This document shows, piece after piece, positions 1 to 11,285 of a DNA stretch of 64,000 nt. A model generated the notes under the pieces. That model was not told the origin of the DNA, made no database searches, and worked only from the letters and a program-made list of their open reading frames with translations. This stretch comes from Isoetes taiwanensis (Eukaryota > Streptophyta > Lycopodiopsida > Isoetales > Isoetaceae). Positions within the stretch are counted from its first letter, which is position 1. The number at the start of each line of letters is the position of its first letter. Both the position numbers and the translations under genes were made by a program. Location: assembly GCA_021234155.1 (NCBI GenBank), contig JAJEKV010000041.1, positions 6,501,249-6,565,248 of the forward strand, given 5' to 3'.

Positions 1-1163
1 GGCAAAAGTGCCCACCCACCCCCAAAAAAAAAAAAAAAAAAAAAATACACTAGTAAACCTAATTATGGCGGGTCGTTGGGTAGGTTAGGCATGCAATCAT
101 TATTAACCTTGTCCATTATACAAAGAAAGTGCATCACATGGACGACGATAGGTACCCTCTTCTAGCACTTGCGATGACTGAATCTCCTCATCGTTTGAAA
201 AGGTGTTGGAAAGAGCATTGTCGTCCATGGTTTGCCTATTGATCTGTCCAACAAGAACAATGCATAGTTTTTGCTAGTTTTGATCCCAAGCTTTTGGAAC
301 ACTATCTAGATAGTCATTTTTTAAAACAATATGGGATGCATATGCTATGGTCCAAGTTAAACTAGTCATTATCATGCAAGTATTAACACCAATTTGGCAC
401 AGGGACCTCAAGCTTGTTTTTTTTTTGGTAAGATATTTCCGATTTCGTTAAGAATATAAATGGTATATGTCCTTCTTGTATACAATGCTCATGGTCACCA
501 GATAGAAAGAATTGTCACGAGAAATACAAGCAGCCATTAAACTGAAAAACTTCCCTAAGATAATGTCCACGTACTATGGTCAAGGTCCTCAACCTCTTCT
601 TCATCCCTGCAAGATGATATAATGCCCCTCACCCATTTATTACGCCATGGCTTTCTTCCCAATTATTGAAGGTACTATGTGAAGGTAGTAACACTTGTAG
701 CGAGCAACAAATAATTTCTTCCTCAAGATCCTGACGCCGCCGAAAGAATGTCTAGAAGAATAAGCTATGCCAGGAAATACCTTGTAGCTATTGCATCAAG
801 TCATACAAGGTCCCACAAACCACGGATTGAAATAGGTAGATGGAGGCTACCGCAATTGCTGCGAGAGTGAGATTATGTGCATGTTACAAGTTAGAGGTGG
901 TTCAAAATGAAAACTATAACACTTCTGAAAAGTCCTCTTTTGAGATGATGAAAAATCATTATTTGACATTGGCATTACATTCTATGCTTCCACAACTTCT
1001 CAAAGCACCATCTGTGCATTATTTGGCATTATACATACTTGAGGTTCTAGATGCACATCTTCAACTGCTGAGTCATCAGTAGTCACTATGATCTTCTTTG
1101 TATAAACTTATTTAATATCGACCATTTAGTCGGGTAAAATATTGGCTCCCTAACTAAACATTC
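1..1163. other. Intergenic, no supportable gene
   Basis: AT-rich DNA with an A-run near position 26-45 and a short T-run near 419-430. An 80-codon open frame at 840-1082 has no recognisable motif and no splice context, so it is not called a gene. Confidence 0.5.
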
Positions 1164-1173
1164 GAAACCATGT

Positions 1174-1350
1174 GTATATCGAGTTCGATATACGGCGTAT
1201 ATCGAGTTCGATGTACGGCGTATATCGAGTTCGATGTACGTATATCCGGCAGCGTGCTGAAAAATGGCATATAAAAAAGCGTATAAAATTGATATACAAT
1301 AGTATATCGATATACTATTGTATATCTAACTCGATATACTACTGTATATC
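1174..1350. repeat. Palindromic TATATCGA array 1
   Basis: About three copies of a 21-22 bp unit built on the self-complementary core TATATCGAGTTCGATATA start at 1174, followed by related TATATCTAACTCGATATA copies. Within it, 1291-1326 is a perfect 36-bp palindrome centred on ATCGAT. A second array of the same core lies at 2121-2402. The function is unknown; it could be a palindromic simple repeat or the terminal part of a foldback transposon. Confidence 0.75.
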
Positions 1351-1365
1351 AATTTTATACGCGTG

Positions 1366-2045
1366 TTTTTTTCGGGTTCTTCGGAGCTAGTCTGTACTAG
1401 AAAATGGCGAACCCTAGATCTGAGATTAGGGTCGGCCCAGCTCATAGTGCGGCGCCCAACATATTTGCCACTATGCTACAGTTTTTCCATAGCCCATTTG
1501 CAAGAAGATCTGAGTCTATTTTGGCATTGCTATCCTGCTGTATTTTGTGACGATCCTATTTTCGTTTCAAGGATTGATGCCAGTCAGTCGATTCAATGTG
1601 CCTGCTCCTTACCTCTGCCTATTTTGGGGGCCAAGATGATCCAACTCTTGAAGAACAAGAAGGGAAGATCATAAAGTATGTTTCATTTAGCTTATTATTG
1701 ATGGTGGCGATGCCATACTATCTCATGTGCAGGCCTGGATCCAATGGCAGATTATTCATTTGCTGGACTATTCTATGGCAGATAAGCAAGAGTTCTTGTT
1801 TTATTTTTCTGGTGAAGCTGGGTTACAGCAAAATGGTGATGGAGTTATTTAGCTGCTTTACTCTTTGTTATACTACCAGCCGGTAATTTTGACATATGGA
1901 AAACTGGCCTGGTCAATGTTCTTTGAGAACATGATGGAATAGTCCATTTGCTTCACTTTTGGCTTACTGTCTTTTTAACTGCTGACATTCGTAAAGAAAG
2001 ACATTAGACATCTTTAAACATCTGCATTTACACAACCCGTAATAC
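1366..2045. other. Spacer between the two palindromic arrays
   Basis: Open frames at 1363-1674 and 1596-1886 contain no domain I recognise. A short exon-like stretch ends near 1672, but no matching upstream or downstream exon could be identified. If the two flanking arrays are the arms of one foldback element, this would be its interior. Confidence 0.35.
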
Positions 2046-2127
2046 ATATGCTATCCGATTTTGCATCTCTTTCAATCTGACTTATTGTGAGGCAGATTGA
2101 AAGAGATTGCAAAATTGGATAGCGTAT
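2046..2127. repeat. Long imperfect hairpin, 34/35-bp arms
   Basis: The left arm at 2046-2079 and the right arm at 2093-2127 are reverse complements apart from two mismatches and one unpaired base, with a 13-nt loop. The arms share TCTCTTTCAATCTG. The right arm runs directly into palindromic array 2. It could be a foldback transposon end or a small-RNA-type hairpin. Confidence 0.75.
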
Positions 2128-2402
2128 ATCGAGTGCGATATACGTATATGGCATATATCGAGTTCGATATACGCTATATATGTCGTATAATTGTATAAAA
2201 ATGACGCTTATATTTTGTGTATTATACGGAATTTTCTGACCGGCCAGAATCGAAAATTAAAAAAAAAAAAAAAAAAAATATATCGAGTTCGATATAGGCC
2301 ATATATCTAACTCGATATATGTCGTATATCGAACTCGATATACGCTATATATTTGTATATCGACTTCGATATACGCAGTATATCTAACTCGATATACGTT
2401 TG
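2121..2402. repeat. Palindromic TATATCGA array 2
   Basis: At least seven copies of the same TATATCGA[GA]TTCGATATA core as array 1 occur here, in both orientations of the asymmetric centre. They are interrupted by a segment at 2176-2257 and an A-run at about 2259-2277. The open frame on the minus strand across it is only the repeat translated. Confidence 0.75.
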
Positions 2403-2639
2403 GTTTTGAATGTATAGTTAGGATGCCAATAGTAGCACCGCCATTTAGTATCATCAAGAAGTTAGAGCTTGACAAGGGACAACGATTTTGAAGGTAAACT
2501 ACCCGTTTCCACAGTCATTATAAGTTTCTTTCTTTCTTATATATAGCCGATTAAAAGAGTTACTAGCACAAAACAGAAGTGAATGGACGGCAAAAGTGAA
2601 TGAACAAAGTTTGAAATAAAATATCACTCACCGTCATTG

Positions 2640-3300
2640 CATGAAAATATAGACCACCAGAGCCATACTTGTCTTCTGATATGGACATTGAAATTTCACT
2701 GTTCCAAGTCCGCAAGTTTAGCCATGCCCCATATGCAAACTACATCTCCAAAAAATCTGAGCTTAATTTCCGTGATTCTCTTGCTATTCATCTTTCATTC
2801 AAAACAAATTTCATGATTTTAGCATCCATAAATCCATAGTTATGGCTTTGCAAAGTTGGCTGTTCTAGAACTGTAAAAATTTCTGAGATAGTCATTGAAA
2901 TTTCCTCTTCCAAGTTTGCCTTTTCAAAATCCATAGATCTCAAACTGCTTCCAAATTGCCTTTCCAAAAATTCTGAAATTTTGTCATGTGCATGCCTTCC
3001 TATCCATATTACCTCAGTCCAAGTTTCATGATTTTAGGACTTTTTCATCTCAAGTTATAGATCCCCAAAGTTAGTTGTTCAAAAGTGTCAAAATTTCTGA
3101 TACACTCATTGAAAATTGTTTGTTTCATAAGCTTCCAAAAATCCTGAAATTAAATACTAAGTATCCTCTACTATTGTTCTCTCACCGTTCCAAGTTTGAA
3201 TAAGTTTCAGTGCACGGATCCCAAGATATGGATATGCAAACTTGGCACTTCCAAAACTGTCAAAATTTCAGGGACAGTTGAACTTTTTGCAATTTGCTCC
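2640..3300. repeat. Degenerate direct repeat, about 200-bp unit
   Basis: Three diverged copies share the ordered motifs CAAGTTTCATGATTTTAG, ATCC..A.TTATAGAT, GCAAAGTTGGCTGTTC, CTGTCAAAATTTCTGAGA and CATTGAAA. They begin near 2812, 3020 and 3195. No coding potential was seen. The copies differ by many substitutions and small indels, so the array is old. Confidence 0.55.
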
Positions 3301-3760
3301 ATTCTAATCCATCTTTGCTTTGAGGATTGATCACCCTAAGTGATCTGGAGGTCCTGACTACTTATGTGGTAAGGATTCTCATCTTGATAGCCAGGATTCA
3401 AGTCAACACTTTTATACAAGTTTTATTGAATTGGCATCACCCCTGCCAAATTCATAGGTCCCAGCAATGAAGGCTGTGTAGACCATATGTATTGCTGAAG
3501 CAATTCAATTATGCTCAACTGTTATTCCGTGGAGAAGATAGTGAAGACCATGCATCAAATTGCATGATGATCTAACTCTGCGAAGAATGATGCCACAGAA
3601 GGAAATTGCAGAAGAACAAGATCCAGTAAGCCGCCAGAGATTTCTCTGGGCACAAGCGAGATAAAAAGGTCGCGAAAATGAAAAAGATAGCAAATTCGAC
3701 CAAGAACTGCCGCGGACACACGCGCCGCTATTTATTTACATAACAATTTTTGGGAAAAAG
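3301..3760. other. Spacer, no gene seen
   Basis: A 62-codon minus-strand frame at 3505-3693 lacks motifs. A small inverted repeat (CTACGTGG / CCACGTAG) lies at about 3763-3782, where the following ORF begins. Confidence 0.4.
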
Positions 3761-4639
3761 TTGCTACGTGGCATCCACGTAGGCAACCCAAATGAATCTA
3801 CGCCTCAACAGGTGCATTCCTTCAGGCGGCAGCATCCACAAACCGTCATCAAATTTTTGTTGCTTTGCATTAAGCAACCCCCCAAATCCTTGAAGAGCCT
3901 GTACATCTCTTCTAGCATCTGTTCTAAGCATTATCATGAGGAGTCCATTGTCATTCCAAACAGCAAAATACTCATTACAAATTCGATTTCCGCTAAATCG
4001 GTGCTGATCATTATGGAATTCAGAAAAGGCAAAGAACCTGCTAAAAATGTCGGATTCAATGAATATTTAAACTTTCAAGGAAGTTCAAGACAGCCACCTA
4101 TTCCAAAAAGAGCGGTGAAGTACTCTAAGAATTTATCTGCAATAATGCCAGAACTCCTTAATACATGCCATAAAAGAGTTAAAATTTTGGATTGTGAATT
4201 ACCTTCACATAGTCCTACTTTGGATATAAACTCATACTGTTGCTCAAAACATCAACAAGAGCTCCAGCAACTGGTGTATATTTTACACCATCCAGGGGGA
4301 GATACCAAAGAACCTTGTTCCTTGAATGGTCCCCGGATCTGTGAGAGTCCTATGGAGATCACTTTAGAACAAGACATTCAAATTCCCTTTACTATTTCTA
4401 TTATTGAAATTTCAAGTGATTCCTCTATTCTAGCAACTGAGTCTTATGAAGGTGATTCCTCTAATCTTGAAAGATCACCATACCACTATTATGAGCATCT
4501 TATAGATTGCTTAAGCATAAGCACTCACAATTCTGAAGAAGAAGATTTTTCGTTGGCAACTGATGGAGAATATCACCAACTTATAAAAACAGCCACAACA
4601 GGTGCTCAAGAGTATCCGGAGTCATCGAACTCCGGTTAA
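3761..4639 (+). CDS. Hypothetical 292-residue open frame
   Basis: This is an uninterrupted 292-codon frame in otherwise stop-rich DNA. The predicted protein is hydrophilic, with Ser-rich and acidic stretches toward the C-terminus (around residues 215-270), scattered Cys and His, and no signal peptide or clear membrane segment. I recognise no family. The first listed codon is TTG-like rather than a strong ATG context, so the true start may be an internal Met such as the one at about residue 84. About 200 bp downstream there is an AAAAGGGGGAGAAG purine tract like those next to plant LTRs, so this may be the 3' part of a retroelement rather than a host gene. It could also be chance; length is the only strong evidence. 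Confidence 0.35.
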   Translation: MLRGIHVGNPNESTPQQVHSFRRQHPQTVIKFLLLCIKQPPKSLKSLYISSSICSKHYHEESIVIPNSKILITNSISAKSVLIIMEFRKGKEPAKNVGFNEYLNFQGSSRQPPIPKRAVKYSKNLSAIMPELLNTCHKRVKILDCELPSHSPTLDINSYCCSKHQQELQQLVYILHHPGGDTKEPCSLNGPRICESPMEITLEQDIQIPFTISIIEISSDSSILATESYEGDSSNLERSPYHYYEHLIDCLSISTHNSEEEDFSLATDGEYHQLIKTATTGAQEYPESSNSG

Positions 4640-5470
4640 GTTGTTCAATTCTGCAAAGCAATAAAGGACATCCATAATAATCGAATGCATAAACCCATGA
4701 ATACGTAGTCATATATAAGATGTTAAAGCCACATTTGTGTGGTACTCCATAGGGAATTAACTCTTCTATATCCTTGAAGATGAAGACGTTTACTCAAGGC
4801 CCAATACTTCCAACCTAGATCTTGTTGGAAGTTCCCAAGATCAAAAGGGGGAGAAGTTAGGGAAAGCCATAAGTACATGGCACCTATGTTTATAAGAGAA
4901 GAGTAGTTGGAGTTATTTTGGAAGTTTGATCTTATAAGCTTCCAAAGACTTGGATAAGTTCAAGTATTGCAGTTTATGTAGTTAAGAGTAAATCAAGAAC
5001 CCTAGTCAACCCTAGTGGCACCTAACTTGTATTTTGGGAATAAGACCACACTTGATGGCACCCATATTAGTGAAGACTACATTATAGTGGTAATAATTAT
5101 ATTGATGACGCTGCAAGTATAGAAAGGAGCAATGCAGACTCCAAAATGTGAAGCTGCCACAAAGTTTCAAGAAGAAGACTATTTGAAGGTTTGTTCATGA
5201 AGATTAAGGAGGAGTATTAACAGTAATTAATAAGTGTTTAACCTCCCTGAACAAAAACAAATTAGTTTGTGCTTGTACACATCATCAATCCATGCCAAAG
5301 GATATGATGATATGTAATGTGTCCATTCATGAAGAGACGCCATTCACATATCTTCATATACTATGTAAAGCCACAATCCAGGCTATTTGAATTAACTCTG
5401 ATGAACTTTGATCAATACAATTTTTCGCATATTTCTAGTTTATAACAAGATTTAGGTCTCCGTATCTTCT
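4640..5470 (+). other. Possible retroelement 3' end with polypurine tract
   Basis: The purine tract AAAAGGGGGAGAAG at about 4843-4856 resembles the polypurine tract of plant Copia elements, and AT-rich LTR-like DNA follows. A second LTR copy was not found in the window, so the LTR call is unproven. No gene was seen. Confidence 0.3.
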
Positions 5471-7556
5471 GAAACATCAGAATTGCACGACGATGGCAAA
5501 CACGGCCAGAGATAGATCCAACTTGGCCTCGATTGGAAATAAAGCTCAGAATAGGATTGATTCAAGGAATCTAGCTATAGATGAATCCTAAGGACCTGGA
5601 AATGGATACTCAACAGGCTGGAATTGGCAGGCATAAGGAACTCAGACCAAAATGAACAGAAGCAAAATGCAGACAGAAATGAACCAGCCCGGCATTATTG
5701 AAGAAAGTGCAAAGGCAAAAAAGGAAAGAGCTGGTGCGTGTAGCAAAAATGACCCATAATCTACATCCAGTTAAAAAGAAAGAAAAGTGGACAACTTATA
5801 GCAGGTTGCTGTAGTAATCTTATAAATCTGCCAAACTTGTGGATTGGATCAACATGAGCAGAAATAGGCAGCAAAAACAGGTACCCAAAAACAAAAACGT
5901 TGATCTCTATTATAGTTGCAGTGATTCAGCAAGCAATAATTGGAGTTGGGCTCTACCCCAGAACACACGAAACTGGAGCACAGATAGAAAGAACTAACTG
6001 GACTCTGTGTATATAAACTGGCATAGAAATCTATGTGTCCAAAGCAAAAAAATCCATCACAGCTGCTAATCCCTGTAGCTCTAACAAAACCATAAAATCA
6101 AAGCTTCCAAATAGCTGGAGATCCAATCCATGCCAATCAAACCGAGGAAAAATCTTGAAGAAAGCAAACTTGTAGAGCCAGAAAGAGACAAATAGAAAGG
6201 ATCCCAAGGGAAAGCTGATGACTGAAAATGAGACAATAAGCAGAATAAATAGGAGATGCCATGAAAGATGTCCCTATCCAAGGAATGTTGTTTCTATTAC
6301 TGCCGCAATAGAACTGTCTATATATAACATACTACCACACAAAAACAACATCTCAACCCTTCTCTTCACAACCTTCTATATTGCTTGAAGATGCTACATC
6401 TATTTGATTTCCTATACAAGGCATAGACAAGCAATATTATTATGTGCTTTAGGCTTGGAGTTTACAAAGATTGCAATTGCGCTCTCTTTGACTAAGAACA
6501 AAGTCAAAACAAGCTAAGAAGGATCGCATGGGTGATCCTACTAACCTAAGACAACCAAAAGAGATATGGCACTAAGTACTCTAAAGCTGCAGATTAAGAG
6601 CTTCGAACTTAAAAAAAATACATATCACAAGGATCGCCGCCGTGATCTCTCAGAGCCGGAGGTGTTGCCCAGGTTGTCTAGTGTGATAAGAAGAATGACT
6701 CCCTAAGAATTAAGAATAGCTCAGAAGAAACACTGCCACAGTCCTTTTGAACTAGCAAGAGATAAAATATACAATGAAACGGCTAAGTAGGATCGCCATT
6801 GCGATCCTTCTAAGCTCAAACTGAGAGCTATGGTTCCTAACAAAGTTTGCCTTATGTCAAAGCTTCAAATTTAGAGAAAATGTACCATTTCTGAAAGTTT
6901 TTGGTGGCGCCATTGGAAGCTGGATCATATAGGTGCTCCATCGGATTCGGTAGGAGCTCGTAAAAATTTTAAGTCATACTGAAAATTGTCGCTCTGATTA
7001 TATAGGAAAAAATGCCATTAATACAGGCGGCACCATGCGTCAGCAATTAGAGGGCCGCACTGTCATAAATATGACAGTGCTATAAAAACATCGCGCATAT
7101 TTTCTATTGTCGCCATATAAAATGCGTCGCGTGAATTAATCTCGGCGGGAAGCTTTCGAGCACTTCCGGTTCTGAAACATTTAGGTGCCATTTCTGCTAA
7201 AGTACGCGATACACCTGTTTCTAATTTTGAATCATAATTCGCTTTCAAATACTTGCCATATTCCTAATTCAAATAGTTTGATTTTGCTCTCGGATCACTT
7301 TCCTCACTTTTTTGAAACCAAAGACATCAATCCTATAGCCAAACCCCATAATACCCCATTAAGCTCAACTGCTCTCTCGTCTCATAACCCGTTAGGTTTC
7401 CATGGACGTAAAAATTCATCTTATCTTATCTTGGTAATACCAACTTTTGTAGGGACTTTGAGCATTTTTACTTAACCCTTCTAGTGAGCATTAGTCCATG
7501 AAGATGTTTAGTAATAAACTAAAGTAATGTAAAGGTTGGATCAAGAAGTGGAAGAA
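5471..7556. other. Long gene-free stretch with spaced GGATCGC hairpins
   Basis: No gene is supported. Three short hairpins share the arm GGATCGC...G[CT]GATC at about 6522-6540, 6631-6648 and 6788-6806, each next to a similar CTAAG context. A separate perfect palindrome lies at 7057-7080. Open frames at 6081-6281, 7063-7248 and 7185-7475 have no motifs. Confidence 0.5.
7057..7080. repeat. 24-nt palindrome, 11-2-11
   Basis: The arms GCACTGTCATA and TATGACAGTGC are exact reverse complements separated by AA. The same 11-2-11 geometry with a different sequence occurs at 36911-36934. Confidence 0.8.
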
Positions 7557-9690
7557 GAATAGAATAGAATAGAATATGATTTTATCGTCCACGGAGACCA
7601 ACTGGCCTATGGGACCCAAGTACAAAGAGAGAGCAAAGAAAGATACTACCGTGATTAAAAACCCTCACCGGAGGGGGTTTCTGGGAAAACCTTAGTAGCA
7701 ATAAGGATGCCGACGCATCGCACGCTTATATACATAATCACAAGTACAAATGAGGTTAATGCCTTGATGGGGGCATAACCGAAGTCCGCAGATCCATTAC
7801 CTCCCGGAGGTAATGATCCCAACAAGCCTACAGAGGCCGTGGCTCAGTAGCTCATGCAAGGCCCCGATGGGGCATTAACTAACCGAAAGCATACCGAGCC
7901 CGATATGCCGGGTATCGCCGGACAAAGCCCGGAGGGCGGACTTTCATCCTCAATGGCGCTCGCTGACAAAGACTGACATGCACTCGCCCTCACGCTGCCC
8001 CCCAATCCATCTCCCCGCCCTCAATGCGGCGGTGGTGTGCACCTGCGGCGAATGGAAGCAATCACCCCCGCTTTTTTCATTGGTAGATGGGTGCGCAGTA
8101 GTGGTGTGGGCCCCTCGAGCATGGGATTAACCTCGCCGTCGATAATTTGCCACCTTGACATGTGACAGGGCCTCTCGCATCCCAAAGCTTGGCCATGAAG
8201 CAAGCATCCAAGTATCGCTTCAAGGCAAATAAGGCTTCCTTCGGTGTATGCACCGGGTCCACATCCGTGCCTCGCACATTCCATAGCGAACCACCGGGCT
8301 TGCTTGTCTTTCCAAAGAAGCTTTGAGTCGCCGCTGGCCCATCGCCATCGCCAAAGCAAGGTTGGGCAGCCGGGCTTCATCCATAGCCACCACCTTCCGA
8401 AGTAAATAATGTGACGCTCCAAATAAGCAGCCCTCTCAGAATGGAAGGAAGCCTGCCTCCCCGAGCAAGATCTGATATGGGACCGCGGATTTCACTCCCA
8501 GCCCGAGCCAAGAAGGCCTTCAGACCTGCCTAGATCGCTCCAAGTGGTGAGGGATATCACCGGCCCCCACACTTCTGCCCCCATAGAGGAGGACCGGTTC
8601 AACCAAGGCCCTCAAACGAGTGTGTGCCCGGTGACCCCATGCATACAAAATCCTTGGATCAAGGTTTGCATTGCATACGTGGCTTTCCAGCCCGCAAGTG
8701 ACCGTAACTGATGGATGCATCCCAAAGGTGTGGTAGTAGAAAACTCAATGCCCAAATACTTATAAGATCGAGCCACCTCCACTACCTGCCCCTAGTAAGT
8801 GAATGAGGGAAGGCGGGGTGCCGGATGATGGGACCAGCAGCACCCTTGTCTTGGCCAAGTTAACTCTCATGTCGAATTGGCGTAAAGTGTCCAACATTCG
8901 TGTGGCGCTTGCATGTCCTCCCTGGGTATATGCGAAAGCAGTCAACATCATCAAGATATATGAGTTGTCGATTATGTGGTGCATCAACCGAAGCCCCCCC
9001 CCCGGCTCAGCTAGCCATTCTTCTAGCTGGTCAATGTACAAGCCAAGAGCGCCGGGATAGAGGGCAGCCCCGGGCGCACCCCAATGCTACTAACAACGGC
9101 TCCCCGACAAGCAGGTGAGAACCGAGCAAGCCTCAGATAGTCTCAGATATAGCATTCTCGCAAGTCGACGGGGTCCCTAGTCGCCTCAATCTGGCCCCAC
9201 AAGTAATCCCGAGGCATTGTGTCAAAAGCCTTTATGGCGAAATCCACAAAGCAACAAAGATGCATTCTCGGGCGCTTGATTCCGCTATCCTCTATGAGTG
9301 TTCGCAGAGTGAAGATATGGTCAATAGTAGAATGCCGGGTGGAAGCCCGCCACCGGAGAGAGCCCGCGACTTCTCCATCCTCTCCCAAAGTGTCGGGCCG
9401 CCGCTCAAGAATCCCTAAGCAACTTGGCAAAGACAGAACTCCACCATAATGGTACGATAGTTGGTCACCGTGGGGGTCCCCTCGCTTTGTATATGGGCAC
9501 AACTCTACCGGTAGTCCAAAGGCGGGGGGGAAGCCTTCTTGCAATGCCCCCTCGTTGAAGAGTGCCGTGAGAACCGGCACCATTGGGGCCCGCCCACTTG
9601 AGAAGCTCACCAAGATACCATCCAAATCTGCTGCCTTCCCGTTAGCGAGGCGTTGCAGGCCCATTATGACATCCCCTTTAGTAATGATGA
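7556..9690 (-). mobile_element. 5'-truncated non-LTR retrotransposon with ATTCT tail
   Basis: Read on the minus strand this runs from within the reverse transcriptase (about 9690) through its C-terminal region to a GC-rich 3' UTR (about 8010-7580). It ends in a short (ATTCT)n tail at 7576-7556. The base composition is clearly more GC-rich than its surroundings. The 3' UTR holds several hairpins, for example ATTACCTCCCGGAGGTAAT at about 7797-7815. The last 120 bp match the plus-strand block at about 26100-26245, which also ends in GGACGATAAAA. The clade is not L1; the short tandem tail suggests an RTE- or CR1-like element. Confidence 0.7.
8520..9664 (-). pseudogene. Non-LTR reverse transcriptase relic
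   Basis: The translation from 9664 down to 9143 gives ANGKAADLDGIL and then CCFVDFAIKAFDTMPRDYLW, the finger and palm region with the conserved F-D-x-KAFDT-P-R motif. After a stop the frame resumes with ALGLYIDQLEEWL. A YLDD-V core is then reached only in a shifted frame near 8966-8984. A conserved LRQFDMRVNLAKTRVL segment follows (thumb region). The tail at 8720-8520 reads HTRLRALVEPVLLYGG. Several stops and frameshifts separate these blocks, so it cannot make a working enzyme. The N-terminal endonuclease is missing, as expected for a 5'-truncated insertion. Confidence 0.75.
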
Positions 9691-10870
9691 GGAAAGAAAA
9701 AACTAGATCTGCTGAATAGGATTAAGGAGTTTAGATAAAGGATTCTGGAAAAACCTCAAGATCATGAGATGCATAAAGAGGAGGTGACTCTGAAAATTCA
9801 AATAAAATCCATCGAGGGAAGGGAGGTCAGAGGCATGGCTCTTAGAGCAAAGATCAAATTGTATGGACCATGGATGCTCAGGTTACTTTTTTAGGGTAGC
9901 TAAAAATAGAATGGTTAATAATTTTATATCACCCATTAGACTTAGTGATGGTAGAACCATTGAGAATGAAGAAGATATTAGAAAGGAATTTGTTTCTCAA
10001 TACTCTAATATGTTTGAACCTAGAGAATCTTAAGAGGTGGGCTTGGATAGCCTTTTTTCTCAAATTCCTAAGAGTGATATTGTGGAGGATGATTGTGATG
10101 AAGTTCTGGATGATAAGGAAGTCATTTTTATTCTTAAGCAAATGGAAAAAGATAAAAGTCTCGGCCCTGATTGCCTATTGCCTCGCCTCCTCCCCCCCCG
10201 ATTTTTTTCTCTAATTCTGGCGCGTCATGAAAGCAGACTTCATGAATTACATTAAAGGTACCCGAGAAGCTAGTGCTCTCTATCCAACCTTCAATTCTAG
10301 TATCATAGCTTTGATTCCTAAAGTCAAACACCCAGAAGCCTTAGGTGACTGGAGACCAATCTGCCTTACGAACTCTATCACAAGATTTTGGCCAAGATTC
10401 TAGCTTCTAGAATCATGCACCATCTTCACTTTAACATTAGCCATAATCAATCGGCTTTCTCGCCAGTGAGGCTATACACTGGAACAAACTCTCTAAACAA
10501 AATTGCATTCTGCTCAAGCTTCATTTTGAAAGGGCCTATGACACCATAAGATGGGACTTTCTAGAAAAAGCTTAAAATCACATTGGTATCCACTCCAACC
10601 TCATCAATAAGATTATGGCTCTTAATAAGTTGGCTTCTTTTTACTTGTTGATTAATGGCTCCTCCACTCAGTTCTTTCCTATTAGAAGAGGTGTCAGACA
10701 GAGTTGCCCTTTGCCACCATATCTTTTCCTTTGTGTTGCCGAGATGCTTACGATAATAGTCTTTCTCCTTTAAAGCCAATCCAAAATTGAGGGTCCACAG
10801 ATGCCAGGTCATACAAACAACTTACTATTCTCCAGTATGTAGATGACACCTTTGTTCTGCTCAATGCATC
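9691..10870 (+). pseudogene. L1-type LINE ORF2 fragment
   Basis: Conserved L1 reverse-transcriptase blocks appear in order but in shifting frames: FFRVAKNRMVNNFISPIRL and DGRTIENEEDIRKEFV (about 9890-10010), QMEKDKSLGPDCL (10140-10175), SSIIALIPKVKHPEALGDWR (10295-10355), HWNKLSKQNCILLKL (10480-10530), RGVRQSCPLPPYLFLCVAEM (10690-10750) and LQYVDDTF (10830-10855, the catalytic Y-x-DD box). The piece stops right after the catalytic box, where a gypsy RNase H fragment in the opposite orientation begins. It is related to L1 copies 2 and 3 farther along. Many indels mark it as old. Confidence 0.8.
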
Positions 10871-11057
10871 ACAAAACTGCTTGTGCGCATGAACCATCGC
10901 TATTCTTCTCAGCAGCATTGTATTGGCAACTTTCATATGCCATCACTCTACAATCATGCATAAGCACAACACCAATGGCATAGCCACATGCATTCGTGTA
11001 AACCCCATAAGATCTACTCTTTTCTGGACTATATTGAGGCTTTTGGTAATGTTTCAT
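10869..11057 (-). pseudogene. Ty3/gypsy RNase H fragment
   Basis: The minus-strand frame contains YTNACGYAIGVVLM, RVMAYESCQYNAAEKN. This corresponds to the gypsy RNase H start (D-A-S-x-x-AIG-VL) followed by the AYES+xL..AE.NY motif. The catalytic Asp position is Asn here and the fragment ends within 60 residues. It abuts the L1 fragment on the left, which suggests a rearranged junction. Confidence 0.7.
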
Positions 11058-11285
11058 GGGTCAAGCTTAATTTTTAAAGTGTAGTATCCTCTAGGATCAA
11101 CCTATGGGCACTTTAGATACCCATGGCATTAAGCTCATCTCTGCTAACCTCACCATCACTCAAATTGCCATAAATCTCGCGAGCAAATGTGACGATCATA
11201 CGTATATTCGTATCATACAAACATTATACTCGTATGTACAAAAGATGGTTGTCACACGGATGCAAAAGGGTAGTTGCACAAGATA

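Noticed and set aside
840-1082. 80-codon open frame with ATG
   Set aside because: No motif, no neighbouring exon and a composition like its surroundings; a chance frame.
1363-1886. Split gene with an exon ending near 1672
   Set aside because: An exon-like FGGQDDPTLEEQEGKIIK stretch was noticed, but no second exon or family could be named.
8021-8422. 133-codon minus-strand frame in GC-rich DNA
   Set aside because: It lies in the 3' region of the ATTCT-tailed LINE. Part of it may be the ORF2 tail, but no conserved block was recognised, so it is covered by the element entry only.
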